Source of the DNA: an uncultured Lachnospiraceae bacterium
GTDB lineage: Bacteria; Bacillota; Clostridia; Lachnospirales; Lachnospiraceae
DNA: 64,000 bases
Assembly: GCA_947243855.1 (NCBI GenBank)
Contig: CAMXIK010000009.1
Coordinates: forward strand, 51,682-115,681
Direction of reading: 5' to 3'
In this document: one piece after another, positions 25,651 through 34,590 of the stretch
Layout: each line of letters opens with the position of its first letter
Numbering within the stretch: the stretch's first letter is position 1
Notes under the pieces: generated by a model
What the model was told of the DNA's origin: nothing
What the model saw: the letters and a program-made list of their open reading frames with translations, nothing else
The model's database searches: none
Made by a program: the position numbers and the translations under genes

Positions 25651-26958
25651 ATGATCAATTTGGAAAAGACAGCAGAAAAATTTGCAGCGGATTTATTAGC
25701 ATATGTAAACGATAGTCCCACAGCGTTTCAGGCGGTGGAAAACGGAGCGGCATTCTTGAAAACCTGTGGATTTCAGGAGTTAGAAGAGACGGAGAGTTGG
25801 TCTTTGCGAAAAGGCGGTAAGTATTTTGTGGTGAAAAACAGCTCGGCTCTTGTCGCCTTTTCGGTGGGAGAGGGCAGTCTTGCAAAAGAAGGGTTTCGGA
25901 TCATAGGCGCGCATACAGATTCTCCCTGCCTCAAGATCAAACCGGGCGCGTGCAGCGTTACGCCGGACGGGTATGTCAAAGTGAATGTGGAGATTTATGG
26001 CGGCGCTATTTTGAACACGTGGTTCGACAGGCCGCTTGCTGTAGCGGGCCGTTTACTTGTGAGGGAAAACGGCGTATTGCGGGAAAAGCTGATTCAGATT
26101 GACAAGCCCGTTTTTTTGATCCCAAATCTCTGTATTCATTTTCATAAAGAGATAAACGAAAAGAACGCTTATAATAAGCAGACGGATCTTCTGCCGCTTT
26201 TTTGTATGAAAGAGGAGGGCGTGGAGAAAGAGGATTATCTGTTCCGGTTAATTCAGGAGGAAACGGAAATTGGAAAAGCGGATATTGCGGATTACGAGCT
26301 GTTTTTGTATGAGTATCAGAAGGGCATTTTTACGGGGAAAAATCTGGAATTTATTTCGGCTTCCCGCATTGACGATCTTTCTATGGTCTATGCGGGACTT
26401 TCCGCGTTGGCGGAAGCAAAGACGGGATTAGGCTGTCAGGTGCTTGTGGCTTTTGACAACGAGGAGGTGGGAAGCACCACCGCGCAAGGGGCAAATTCTG
26501 GACTTTTGCGGCATATATTGAACCGCATTTGTAAAAATTTTGGCATGTCCGATGAAGAATACTTTCAGGCAATCGCCAATTCCACTTCCGTTTCTGCGGA
26601 CTTGGCCCATGCAGTACATCCAAATTACGGTGAGAAACATGATACAGAGACCCGCCCCGTATTAGGGGGAGGGCCAGTGATCAAGTATTCCGCATCCCAG
26701 CGGTATGCTACCACGGCTTTCAGCGCCGCTTATTTTATGGAGGCCTGCAAGAGGGCGGGCGTTTCCTGCCAGAAGTTTGTGAACCGCAACGACATTGCAG
26801 GCGGTTCTACCATCGGCCCCGCGCTTTCCGGGTTGACCACGATCCCTACCGTGGATGTGGGTGCGCCGATTCTGGCGATGCACTCTATCCGGGAGTTTGG
26901 GGCTGTGGCGGATATGGTTGGTACGGAGCTGGCTTTTCGGACGTACTACGAGGGATGA
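25651..26958 (+). CDS. apeB: M18 family aminopeptidase
   Basis: A 435-residue zinc aminopeptidase of the aspartyl aminopeptidase family, cytosolic, releasing N-terminal acidic or neutral residues. Metal ligands and catalytic acids can be located in GAHTDSPCLK (His near 94), SRIDDLSM (Asp), DNEEVGS (catalytic Glu and ligand Glu), and the C-terminal region with DVGAPILAMHS. The start MINLEKTAEK follows GAAGGAGCGG closely; the frame extends 13 codons upstream to 25612 without a better site. It stands alone between a terminator and an ATPase gene. Confidence 0.92.
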   Translation: MINLEKTAEKFAADLLAYVNDSPTAFQAVENGAAFLKTCGFQELEETESWSLRKGGKYFVVKNSSALVAFSVGEGSLAKEGFRIIGAHTDSPCLKIKPGACSVTPDGYVKVNVEIYGGAILNTWFDRPLAVAGRLLVRENGVLREKLIQIDKPVFLIPNLCIHFHKEINEKNAYNKQTDLLPLFCMKEEGVEKEDYLFRLIQEETEIGKADIADYELFLYEYQKGIFTGKNLEFISASRIDDLSMVYAGLSALAEAKTGLGCQVLVAFDNEEVGSTTAQGANSGLLRHILNRICKNFGMSDEEYFQAIANSTSVSADLAHAVHPNYGEKHDTETRPVLGGGPVIKYSASQRYATTAFSAAYFMEACKRAGVSCQKFVNRNDIAGGSTIGPALSGLTTIPTVDVGAPILAMHSIREFGAVADMVGTELAFRTYYEG

Positions 26959-27060
26959 TAGGTAATAACAGTATTGTATTTTCGTTCCAAAAGAAATATA
27001 ATAATTATGTGATTATATTACACAAAAAACCATATAAAAATGTGATGGGGTGTCTTAGAT

Positions 27061-28398
27061 ATGGAACGAATAATTTTGCATAAACTTGTGGAGTGGAAAA
27101 AATCCCCTTATCGTAAGCCTTTAATTCTCAAGGGAGTGCGTCAGGTGGGAAAAACATGGATTCTCAAAGAGTTTGGCGAACGCTGTTATGAAAATACGGC
27201 TTACTTTAATTTCGATGAAAATGAGGAATATAGGCAATTTTTTGAGACCACGAAAGATGTGGATCGTATTTTGCAGAATTTGATGTTGGCAAGCGGCCAG
27301 AAGATTTTACCGGAAAAGACGCTTATTATTTTTGACGAGGTGCAGGATTGTCCGAAAGTCATTAATTCCATGAAGTATTTCTGTGAGAATGCGCCTGCGT
27401 ATCACATTGCCTGCGCCGGTTCGCTTTTGGGCATTGCGCTTGCGAAACCTTCCTCTTTTCCTGTGGGAAAGGTCAATTTTATGCAGATTGACCCGATGAT
27501 TTTTACGGAGTTTCTTATTGCAAATGGCGACGAAAATCTGGCGGCATATTTGGCAGGCGTGGATGCCATTGACTCTATTCCAGACGCTTTTTTCAATCCG
27601 CTTTGTGAAAAGCTAAAGATGTATTACGTTACTGGTGGTATGCCTGAATCGGTACGGATGTGGACAGAGGATCGGAACGTCAACGCCATGCAGGAGGTTC
27701 TTTCGGATATTATCGGCGCTTATGAGCGTGATTTTGCTAAACATCCGAATCTCAGTGAGTTTCCTAAAATTTCAATGATCTGGAAGTCCATTCCGTCACA
27801 GTTGGCAAGGGAAAATAAGAAATTTCTTTATAAAGTTGTGAAGGAAGGCGCAAGAGCTAGAGAATACGAAGACGCATTGCAGTGGCTGGCGGACGCCAGA
27901 CTAGTACACAAGATTTATCGCAGCAGTACGCCGAGACTGCCTGTTTCCGCCTATGATGATCTTTCTGCATTCAAGATTTATCTGGTGGATGTAGGTTTGC
28001 TTCGCCGTTTGGCACAGCTTGCTCCTACGGCATTTGGAGAGGGAAATCGTTTGTTTACCGAATTTAAGGGCGCATTGACGGAAAACTTTGTGTTGCAGAC
28101 ACTTATGACGCAGTTTGAAGTTACGCCCCGGTATTGGAGTCAGAATAATCCGCCATACGAAGTGGATTTTTTGATTCAGCGTGAGAATGATATTTTTCCT
28201 ATTGAGGTAAAAGCGGAGGCCAATACGAAAAGCAAGAGTCTCAGGAAATATAAAGAATTGTTTCCTGAGACAGTCAAGCTTCGTGTGCGGTTTTCTCTTG
28301 ATAATTTGAAGCTGGATAACGATGTTTTGAACATTCCGCTGTTTATGGCAGATCAGACAGATCGGCTGATCGGGTTAGCGTTGGCGCAACGGTTATAA
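27061..28398 (+). CDS. AAA-14 / DUF4143 ATPase
   Basis: A 445-residue protein with an N-terminal P-loop ATPase (Walker A GVRQVGKTW at about 25-33, Walker B LIIFDEVQD near 92-100). A winged-helix-like middle region follows, then a C-terminal DUF4143 region with a PD-(D/E)xK-like signature (YEVDFLIQ then IFPIEVKAE at about 365-385). This large family is scattered across bacterial and archaeal genomes in variable positions; no biochemical role is well established. The codons and AT content look like the rest of the window. It is transcribed alone and convergent with the AraC-type gene. Confidence 0.85.
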   Translation: MERIILHKLVEWKKSPYRKPLILKGVRQVGKTWILKEFGERCYENTAYFNFDENEEYRQFFETTKDVDRILQNLMLASGQKILPEKTLIIFDEVQDCPKVINSMKYFCENAPAYHIACAGSLLGIALAKPSSFPVGKVNFMQIDPMIFTEFLIANGDENLAAYLAGVDAIDSIPDAFFNPLCEKLKMYYVTGGMPESVRMWTEDRNVNAMQEVLSDIIGAYERDFAKHPNLSEFPKISMIWKSIPSQLARENKKFLYKVVKEGARAREYEDALQWLADARLVHKIYRSSTPRLPVSAYDDLSAFKIYLVDVGLLRRLAQLAPTAFGEGNRLFTEFKGALTENFVLQTLMTQFEVTPRYWSQNNPPYEVDFLIQRENDIFPIEVKAEANTKSKSLRKYKELFPETVKLRVRFSLDNLKLDNDVLNIPLFMADQTDRLIGLALAQRL

Positions 28399-28406
28399 AG
28401 AGAGCT

Positions 28407-29297
28407 TCATGGGGTCTTTTCTACGGGAACCCACAACTCGCAGAACAGCCCGTCTTCGCCTTTTTCAAAATAAATCTCATAGTCCGTATCGTCGGTCTGC
28501 GTATAGCCTGTCTGCGGAGAGAACTCTTTGTAAAATTTGCTCCATACCTCGCCGATGCAGTCGCCGTCGGAGCCGATACACTTGAATACGGCGTAATCGG
28601 CAGAAGTAGTATCCCAAAGGGAATAGCCCTTTTCTAAAAGCTTTTTTACGCCTGCGGAATCGGTATCTTCGTCAACGATAACGCCGATTCCGTAATCAAA
28701 GTGCGTTTCGTTTTCTCTCGTGGGACTGCATAGGCCGTATATGTCCCGTTTTCCTTCTTTTCGAAGCTGCTTCATCGGCTCGATCAGGTTTTTGTCGTAG
28801 CACTCCGTCCAAAAATCAGGGATGCTGTGGTCGTTTTCGTCATTGATATTTGCGCTGGGAAAAGCCTGTACCAATGCAAGAAACTGCTGTTGTTTTCTGT
28901 GTTCCATTCTGTAATCCATAATACTACCACCTTCCGTTATGATTTTGATCACAAGGGGATTGAATAGATGGAGCTTCGCGCCCGGTTTCTTTGCCTGTCT
29001 TGGCGTGGAACCGTGGAAGCGCGAAAAGGCTTTGGAAAAACTTTCGGGCGATTCGTAGCCGTACTTATAGGCGGCGTCAATGACGGACAGATTCGTTGTC
29101 TGTAGCTCCTGCGCAGCGAGCGTAAGACGGCGGCTTCGGATGTACTCATTGGCCGTCATTCCCGTAATAAAACTGAACGTCCTGTGGAAGTTATAGTTGG
29201 ACATGCGGATGTTTTTGGCCACATCCGTATAATTAATATCTTCCAAAATGTGCGCTTCCATATAAGAGATTGCCTGTTGAATCAGTTGTATTGACAT
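28407..29297 (-). CDS. AraC-family regulator with GyrI-like effector domain
   Basis: A 296-residue protein. Residues 1-105 contain the two helix-turn-helix motifs of AraC/Rob regulators (YTDVAKNIRMSNYNFHRTF and AAYKYGYESPESFSKAFSRF). The C-terminal part (about 125-293) has the GyrI-like small-molecule binding fold, as in Rob and BmrR-type regulators. It likely senses a hydrophobic compound or drug, but no efflux gene is adjacent. It is transcribed alone toward the ATPase gene. Confidence is good for the family, poor for the ligand. Confidence 0.9.
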   Translation of the reverse strand: MSIQLIQQAISYMEAHILEDINYTDVAKNIRMSNYNFHRTFSFITGMTANEYIRSRRLTLAAQELQTTNLSVIDAAYKYGYESPESFSKAFSRFHGSTPRQAKKPGAKLHLFNPLVIKIITEGGSIMDYRMEHRKQQQFLALVQAFPSANINDENDHSIPDFWTECYDKNLIEPMKQLRKEGKRDIYGLCSPTRENETHFDYGIGVIVDEDTDSAGVKKLLEKGYSLWDTTSADYAVFKCIGSDGDCIGEVWSKFYKEFSPQTGYTQTDDTDYEIYFEKGEDGLFCELWVPVEKTP

Positions 29298-29395
29298 GTT
29301 GTTTCCGCCTCTCTTTCATTCGCTCTCCTTGTGTAATCTCATTGTAGATGGCAGCAGTCAGAAAGTCCTGTTCTTGTTTGCACAAATTTGTACCG

Positions 29396-29818
29396 CTATT
29401 TGTTTTTTTCAATAATTTGGATCATTTCTGAGGGAGTAACGATAAAATCCCGAAACGGATAGTGTTTTTGGTTTCCTGTGACCAGATAAGCGTCGTCCTC
29501 TCTTTTTTCCATAGCCACTTCATAAAATATAAGATCGTCCATATCAATCAGAACGGCCCCGGTGGGTTGTGGAAACACTTCTATTCCATATTGCTTGATT
29601 GCTTCAATAACCGTTTGTATCTGTTTTTCTTGAAGATGAAATTTTTCTCGGTGAAAGACTTCGTTATATTCAAGTAAAATATCCTGATGATACAAGGGAA
29701 TAATAATTCCGTCGAAAACAGCATTCAGTACCTTGACGGTAGCTGAATCTTCCTTTTTAGAAAGTAGGGCTGACAGTAATACATTCGTGTCAATTACCGC
29801 ATAATATTCCATGTGCAT
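29396..29818 (-). CDS. PIN domain toxin (putative RNase)
   Basis: A 140-residue PIN-domain protein, probably an endoribonuclease toxin. Acidic active-site residues are visible: Asp10 (VIDTNVLLSALL), a Glu near 50 (ILLEYNEV) and the REDDAYLVTGN motif at about 105-115. The start is ambiguous: M1 (29818) sits 3 bp from AAAAGG and M3 (29812) sits nine bases from it; M3 may be the true start. Its first codon directly abuts the stop of the RelB-like antitoxin gene at 29819, the expected antitoxin-first order. Confidence 0.88.
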   Translation of the reverse strand: MHMEYYAVIDTNVLLSALLSKKEDSATVKVLNAVFDGIIIPLYHQDILLEYNEVFHREKFHLQEKQIQTVIEAIKQYGIEVFPQPTGAVLIDMDDLIFYEVAMEKREDDAYLVTGNQKHYPFRDFIVTPSEMIQIIEKNK

Positions 29819-30115
29819 TTACCTTTTTCTTTCCGCTCTTGCTGCTGAAATTTCAGCATTAATTTCATCAAGGGACATTTCCGGAACAGAGGCTGCCTGT
29901 TGGCGTAACTCATAGAAAGCATTTTTTGCTTCTGCTCTTGTTATCGTCTGATCCGGCAGTGTTGCTTCGAAAGGAAGCCCTTTTACCATTTTACTTTTAT
30001 TCATAAACATACGGAATGCAGTAGGTAAATCCAGACCAAGTCTCTCATATATTTCCGTTACTTCCTGTTTTAGCGCCTTGTCTGCTCTAAATTGAATTAA
30101 AACCTGTTCTGCCAT
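29819..30115 (-). CDS. RelB/DinJ-family antitoxin
   Basis: A 98-residue protein starting MAEQVLIQF, with AGGAG upstream. The N-terminal ribbon-helix-helix (QVLIQFRADKALKQEVTEIYERLGLDLPTAFRMFM) is typical of RelB/DinJ. The C-terminal part is charged and helical, the toxin-neutralising segment. It is the first gene of the toxin-antitoxin operon. RelB partners are usually RelE-fold toxins; the partner here is a PIN protein, a less common pairing. Autorepression is likely through the palindrome at the promoter. Confidence 0.88.
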   Translation of the reverse strand: MAEQVLIQFRADKALKQEVTEIYERLGLDLPTAFRMFMNKSKMVKGLPFEATLPDQTITRAEAKNAFYELRQQAASVPEMSLDEINAEISAARAERKR

Positions 30116-30160
30116 ATTACAATCTCCTCTCATATATTTTGCAGTTATTTTGCATGTGTT

Positions 30161-30195
30161 TATAATATTATATCCTCTACACAAAAAATGAGCAA
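30161..30195 (-). promoter_or_regulatory. Promoter and palindromic operator of the toxin-antitoxin operon
   Basis: On the minus strand TTGCTC (30190-30195) and TATAAT (30167-30172) are 17 bp apart. The -10 box is half of a perfect 12-bp palindrome, TATAATATTATA (30161-30172), a good candidate operator for antitoxin autorepression. Confidence 0.55.
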
Positions 30196-30225
30196 CCCGT
30201 TTTACTGTAGTTTGCTTTTTTATTA

Positions 30226-30254
30226 TTGACAAAATATGTTTACGTGTGTAGACT
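30226..30254 (+). promoter_or_regulatory. Promoter of the BlaI/BlaR1-like operon
   Basis: TTGACA (30226-30231) and TAGACT (30249-30254) have a 17-bp spacer. The spacer includes TTTACGTGTGTAGA, itself a partial dyad resembling the BlaI operator, so repressor binding would cover the promoter. Confidence 0.6.
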
Positions 30255-30268
30255 ATCATATAAGGAGA

Positions 30269-30284
30269 GTTTACATATGTAAAC
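30269..30284. promoter_or_regulatory. BlaI-type operator, perfect 16-bp palindrome
   Basis: GTTTACATATGTAAAC is a perfect palindrome containing the TACA-N2-TGTA core of BlaI/MecI operators. It lies just downstream of the promoter and 53 bp before the blaI-like gene, indicating autorepression. Confidence 0.7.
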
Positions 30285-30337
30285 AATGGGAAGTGATTTA
30301 TTAATAGATAGGGAATGGTACAAGTCGGGAGGAAACG

Positions 30338-30724
30338 ATGAAGGATACAAAAATATCTGACGCGGAACTGGAAATATTGGAAACGCTCTGGGCGGCAAGG
30401 GAAGCGTTGAACGCCAATGAGATTCGCGTGCGGCTGAACGAGAAAAAGGACTGGGAGCGCACCACGGTGCTGACATTGATTCGCAGGCTTCTTGATAAAG
30501 GGGTGATCGCGCAGGAGAAGAGAGAGGTCTATTATTATACGCCGCTGGTGGCGCGAAACGACTATGTGAAAGAGGAGACGAAGAGTTTTTTGAATAAATT
30601 TTTCAAAGGAAATGCAAGGAATTTGGCGGCGGCTCTGATTGAGGATGAAAATTTGAGTAGGGAAGATATTGAGGAACTGCGGTCGTATTTTCGGGATAGT
30701 TTTCAGGAAACGGCAGACAATTAG
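30338..30724 (+). CDS. BlaI/MecI-family transcriptional repressor
   Basis: A 128-residue winged-helix repressor. The DNA-binding domain (about 5-75) includes AELEILETLWAA and the wing region ERTTVLTLIRRLLDKGVI. The C-terminal helices (about 80-125) provide dimerisation and contain the region where the BlaR1 protease cuts in known systems. GTCGGGAGG lies before the ATG. It precedes the membrane metallopeptidase gene by 27 bp, as in blaI-blaR1 pairs. The TACA-N2-TGTA palindrome upstream is the expected target. No beta-lactamase gene is nearby, so the regulated function is unknown. Confidence 0.92.
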   Translation: MKDTKISDAELEILETLWAAREALNANEIRVRLNEKKDWERTTVLTLIRRLLDKGVIAQEKREVYYYTPLVARNDYVKEETKSFLNKFFKGNARNLAAALIEDENLSREDIEELRSYFRDSFQETADN

Positions 30725-30751
30725 AGATTTAACGGAGGGGAGAAGAAATTT

Positions 30752-32980
30752 ATGGAACAACTATTTCGCGTCATGCTATCGTTATCGATATCGGGAAGCC
30801 TGCTCGGTTTGTTATTGCTGCTGTTTCGCCCGATTACCGGAAAGGTTTTTACAAAGCGGTGGACCTATTATCTCTGGTTTCTGGTGCTTGTGAGACTGCT
30901 CGTGCCGATTCGTGGAAATGTAAATTTAATGGAATATTTGTCGGTGAATTTGTCGGCGGTTATTGAGGATTGGGCGGCAGATACGGAAAGCGGCGCAGAA
31001 GTGGCGGCAGGGAGCGGATATGGACAGACGCCGACGGAGGTTGGCTCAGTGGAAATCGAGGCCGATACGGCAGAGTCCGGGCAAAATGCGGTGCGGGATG
31101 GACAGGGTATGGCGCAGGCTGAGAGAAGAATAGAATGGTTTGCGGCTGCGGGCGTAATATGGGCGTTTGGCGTATTGTTTATGTTCTTAAAAAGACTCTA
31201 TGCTTACCGGCGTTTTGTAAGTGGAATTTGTGCGGCGCGAGAGCCTGTTATGGAAGATAAGATATTGAAAAAAAGTGCGGAGATTCAGGGTAGGCTTAGA
31301 ATCGGAAAAAGGGTGCCGATTTATGAGAGCGATGCGGTTGACAGCCCAATGCTGATTGGTTTTTGTAAGCCTTGTATTTATCTGCCGTCGGCGCTTCTTG
31401 CGCAGATGTATGGCAGAGAGGACGAGATCTGTCTGATTCTGCACCACGAGTTAATTCATGATAAGAGACGGGACATTTGGTATAAATGGCTGTTTCAGGC
31501 TGCGTTATGCGTGCATTGGTTCAATCCGCTGGTATATTTGTTTAACCGCAAATTTAATGTAGACTGTGAACTGGCCTGCGACGAGGCGGTGATGACGCTT
31601 TTGTCGGAGGAGGGGCGCAGGGCATACGGAAATGTGCTTCTTGATGTGGCGCAGCAAAATTTGAGTCCGATGATGCACAAAAATGTGCTTACCATGACGC
31701 TGTTAGAAGAGAAGCGCACGTTGAAGGAGCGGTTACAGGGAATTGCCCGCTACCATAAAAAAGGAATGGTAATCGGACTTTGTTCTACAGCAGCGTTACT
31801 TTTGTTTGCCGTTGTTGCGGTTGTCTGCGGCGCGGCAGAGATCGACTCGCAGGCGGCGGAAGAAGGAACGAAGCTGGGAAATTTTACGGCCCGTGTCTGG
31901 GGACAGATTTCAGATTCTTCTTATGATTTGGGTGATTCGCTGCGGATCAATAAGAAAGGAACGCCGTATCGCATGTACGATGACGATGCTCTGATCGCCG
32001 GGGAAAGCGAGAGCGATACTTGGCGCGCCTATAATTACTGCGGTGGAGAAAACAGTGTGGACGTGTCGAAGTTTGCCCTAAACGGTTCCGACGCTATGTG
32101 GATTCTTCATACCAACAAGGAGACGTCATTGGAAATAGATTCACAATTTAATCTCCGTGACGGCCGTTTTAAAATTGTTTGGGTTAAGCCTGATCAGACG
32201 GTACAGACGCTCAATGAGAGCGGGGAAAAGAATACGGTTAAAATTACTCTTCCGCAGGGCAGAAATGTGATCAAGATGGTAGGGCAGGAGGCCAAGTTAG
32301 AAGAAATTCATGTAGCCTATAGTGGGATTCGGGAGGAAGATTTTGACGGCATCTACGGGGATGAAGATATAGAGTATGCCTATCAGGTATATAAGGGCAA
32401 AAAACCGATTGACGGTTCTAGGTTGGAAGAGGCCTATTTATATCTAAATACGGAGGATGAAAGTAAATTTACGGAGCGCCTTCTGGAAGAATTACAGGCG
32501 GGCGGCATCCCGGAATTTGACAGCAAACTACTGGTGGACATTGCGCCGTATATGAATAAGAAGGGTGTGAGCGAATGCTTCCGCTGTCTTTTGCAGCGCG
32601 GCGCGGTGTCTGAGAAGGACTGGGAGAAGATTTTTCTCTATTCGGATTCGGAATTGTCGGCTAGGTATCTTACAGAGGCGTTGCACGACGGCAATGCAAG
32701 CGGCTTTCATGACAAAATGCTAAGACAGATTTGTTATCTGATTTCCACGAAATCCTTGACGGATATCGTGATGGCGCTTGATAAGAACGAGTTGAGCTTT
32801 AACGCTCTGATAGACGACGTGCTTCCGTTTGTGCAGAAACAGGACGAAGCCGTGGCGTGTATCTGTCACTATATCGATCTGGGCAACGTCCTGTCAAACG
32901 ACCAACTGCGGGAGATAGAAGGTTATGTAGTTGAGGAAGGGTTTTATCAGGTTGTGGAGTATAACGGGAAGCGGAAATAA
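30752..32980 (+). CDS. BlaR1/MecR1-like M56 membrane metallopeptidase receptor
   Basis: A 742-residue protein. The N-terminal half has four membrane spans with a cytoplasmic zinc protease domain, HELIH at about 232-236, in the M56 family region (ILHHELIHDKRRD). The membrane span after about residue 345 (GLCSTAALLLFAVVAVV) leads to an extracellular C-terminal region of roughly 380 residues. In BlaR1 this region is a penicillin-binding domain with SxxK; none is recognisable here. It contains a beta-rich part (about 370-520) and a helical part (about 540-740). By family it should cleave the BlaI-type repressor on ligand binding, but the ligand is unlikely to be a beta-lactam sensed in the classical way. 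Confidence 0.88.
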   Translation: MEQLFRVMLSLSISGSLLGLLLLLFRPITGKVFTKRWTYYLWFLVLVRLLVPIRGNVNLMEYLSVNLSAVIEDWAADTESGAEVAAGSGYGQTPTEVGSVEIEADTAESGQNAVRDGQGMAQAERRIEWFAAAGVIWAFGVLFMFLKRLYAYRRFVSGICAAREPVMEDKILKKSAEIQGRLRIGKRVPIYESDAVDSPMLIGFCKPCIYLPSALLAQMYGREDEICLILHHELIHDKRRDIWYKWLFQAALCVHWFNPLVYLFNRKFNVDCELACDEAVMTLLSEEGRRAYGNVLLDVAQQNLSPMMHKNVLTMTLLEEKRTLKERLQGIARYHKKGMVIGLCSTAALLLFAVVAVVCGAAEIDSQAAEEGTKLGNFTARVWGQISDSSYDLGDSLRINKKGTPYRMYDDDALIAGESESDTWRAYNYCGGENSVDVSKFALNGSDAMWILHTNKETSLEIDSQFNLRDGRFKIVWVKPDQTVQTLNESGEKNTVKITLPQGRNVIKMVGQEAKLEEIHVAYSGIREEDFDGIYGDEDIEYAYQVYKGKKPIDGSRLEEAYLYLNTEDESKFTERLLEELQAGGIPEFDSKLLVDIAPYMNKKGVSECFRCLLQRGAVSEKDWEKIFLYSDSELSARYLTEALHDGNASGFHDKMLRQICYLISTKSLTDIVMALDKNELSFNALIDDVLPFVQKQDEAVACICHYIDLGNVLSNDQLREIEGYVVEEGFYQVVEYNGKRK

Positions 32981-33855
32981 GAAAACGCTTCCCCGATATC
33001 CCCGTTAATGCAGACTGCTCTTTCGCTTATTTCTTCCGGTACATAAGCTTCTCCCTTATTGATACAAACATAGAAAGCATTAGGATTTTCCGCCGTCATC
33101 TGCCAAAACGGATACTTGATAATCCCTGGCGTATTGCCGCCGACGCCCAGCTCCAGATAGAGAATTTTTGATCTCTTGTGACGGTGTATAAAATCCTGAT
33201 AGCGTTTAGCCGCCGTATGCCAGCCGCTGTCTTCGACAAAGGTATGGTCCGCCCGCAGGTTCATGGTCATAGGCGCGCCGCAAACGGGGCAATAGGGGAT
33301 TAGCTCTGACGGAATGCGCATATTTTTCTGTTCGGCAACCATTTTTTTCACGACGGATTCATTGTCGTAAGTCTGATCATGGCAGGGCTTGGAACATTGC
33401 CACAGCCCGTAATCGCCCTGTGTGTAGAATAGCCGTTGCTTGTCAAAACCAGCTTTTTGAAAACAGTGGTCTACATTTGTTGTCAAAACAAAGTAGTCTT
33501 TGTCCCGTACCAGACGGTATAGATCACTGTAGACGTTTTTCGGCGCATCCTGATAGCGGTTGATAAAGATATAGCGGCTCCAATAGGCCCAATATTCTTC
33601 TAAGGTTTCATAGGGATAGAAGCCCGCCGAATACATATCCCTGAAACCGTATTTTTCTATAAAGTCCGAAAAGTTCTCCTCAAAGCGTTTCCCGGCATAA
33701 GTAAATCCGGCGGAGGTAGACAATCCTGCTCCCGCTCCGATCACAATGGCGTCGGCGTCATTTAGTATCTTTTTTACTGTTTTTAAGGAATATCTTATTT
33801 TTTCGTTATCCCAATAATTGTTTGTAGATTTCATAGTCGCTGTCTTTGAATACAT
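32947..33855 (-). CDS. SirTM-type sirtuin (NAD-dependent, class M)
   Basis: A 302-residue sirtuin. The NAD motif GAGAGLSTSAGF is at about 41-52; the TTNVDHCFQKAGF motif follows. The canonical catalytic His region reads YTQGDYG, with Gln in place of His, as described for the SirTM class of protein ADP-ribosyltransferases. A zinc site is suggested by CSKPC and CPVC. The start at 33855 has AGAGGTGA seven bases upstream and overlaps the macrodomain gene by 50 bp; M8 at 33834 is the alternative. Its 3' end overlaps the convergent BlaR1-like gene by about 34 bp. With the macrodomain it likely forms a reversible ADP-ribosylation pair. Confidence 0.88.
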   Translation of the reverse strand: MYSKTATMKSTNNYWDNEKIRYSLKTVKKILNDADAIVIGAGAGLSTSAGFTYAGKRFEENFSDFIEKYGFRDMYSAGFYPYETLEEYWAYWSRYIFINRYQDAPKNVYSDLYRLVRDKDYFVLTTNVDHCFQKAGFDKQRLFYTQGDYGLWQCSKPCHDQTYDNESVVKKMVAEQKNMRIPSELIPYCPVCGAPMTMNLRADHTFVEDSGWHTAAKRYQDFIHRHKRSKILYLELGVGGNTPGIIKYPFWQMTAENPNAFYVCINKGEAYVPEEISERAVCINGDIGEAFSYFRFPLYSTT

Positions 33856-34579
33856 TAAAAATCACCTCTGGGCTGTTTTCATTTTTTGTTTGATAATCAT
33901 GAACTGTTTGGACTGCGATCTTGGCGGCTTTTTCATTGGGGAAATGAAATTCACCCGTAGAAATACAGCAGAAAGCAACGCTTTTCAAACAGTATGCCGA
34001 TGCAAGTTCTAAACAAGAGCGGTAACAGTTTGATAGCAGGGCGCAATCCCGTCCGGTAACAGCCCCGTGGATAATTGGGCCGACCGTGTGCAGAACGTAG
34101 CGGCAAGGGAGGTTGTAGGCCTTTGTGATTTTTGCTTCTCCCGTAGGTTCTTCTGTTTTTTGCTTTTCCATCAAGCTGGAACACTCCAAGCGGAGCTGTA
34201 TTCCTGCAGCGGAATGGATTGCATTGTCAATACATCCATGACAGGGAACGAAACAGCCTAACAAGGCGCTATTAGCCGCATTTACAATCGCGTCGCACTG
34301 CAAAGTGGTAATATCGCCCTGCCAGAGATAAATGCGATCCTGCACAGGATGAAGACTGGCAAGGGTTGTAATCCCTTTTTGCGATGCTTCCTCCTGTAAA
34401 TACGCATCCTGTATTTGCAAAAATGTCTCCGACGCGGGGCCGGGCATACGAATGTTGAACAGGGAACGAAGCAGTTTTTTCTGCTCCTGTTCCTCTACCG
34501 GAATGGGCATATCCGCGTATCGTGGTTGTTCCTGTAACAAATATTTTATTAAGTAAGCTCTTTTTTCTGTCTGCGTCAT
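33806..34579 (-). CDS. Zinc-containing macrodomain protein (ADP-ribosyl hydrolase)
   Basis: A 257-residue protein with an N-terminal helical extension (about 1-75) and a macrodomain (about 80-255) containing the ligand motif DAIVNAANSALLG. The segment GCFVPCHGCIDNAIHSAAG carries the Cys-His-Cys set of the zinc macrodomain class, found linked to SirTM. The TGPIIHG and STGEFHFP loops are also present. It would remove ADP-ribose placed by the downstream sirtuin. The genes usually accompanying this pair in some Firmicutes, gcvH-L and lplA2, are absent here. The start ATG 34579 lacks a strong upstream ribosome site but is the first methionine. Confidence 0.9.
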   Translation of the reverse strand: MTQTEKRAYLIKYLLQEQPRYADMPIPVEEQEQKKLLRSLFNIRMPGPASETFLQIQDAYLQEEASQKGITTLASLHPVQDRIYLWQGDITTLQCDAIVNAANSALLGCFVPCHGCIDNAIHSAAGIQLRLECSSLMEKQKTEEPTGEAKITKAYNLPCRYVLHTVGPIIHGAVTGRDCALLSNCYRSCLELASAYCLKSVAFCCISTGEFHFPNEKAAKIAVQTVHDYQTKNENSPEVIFNVFKDSDYEIYKQLLG

Positions 34580-34590
34580 ATTCTACTCCA

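Noticed and set aside
27001..27060. TGTGATTATATTACACA-like dyad upstream of the AAA/DUF4143 gene
   Set aside because: Imperfect, AT-rich and not tied to a known regulator in the window.
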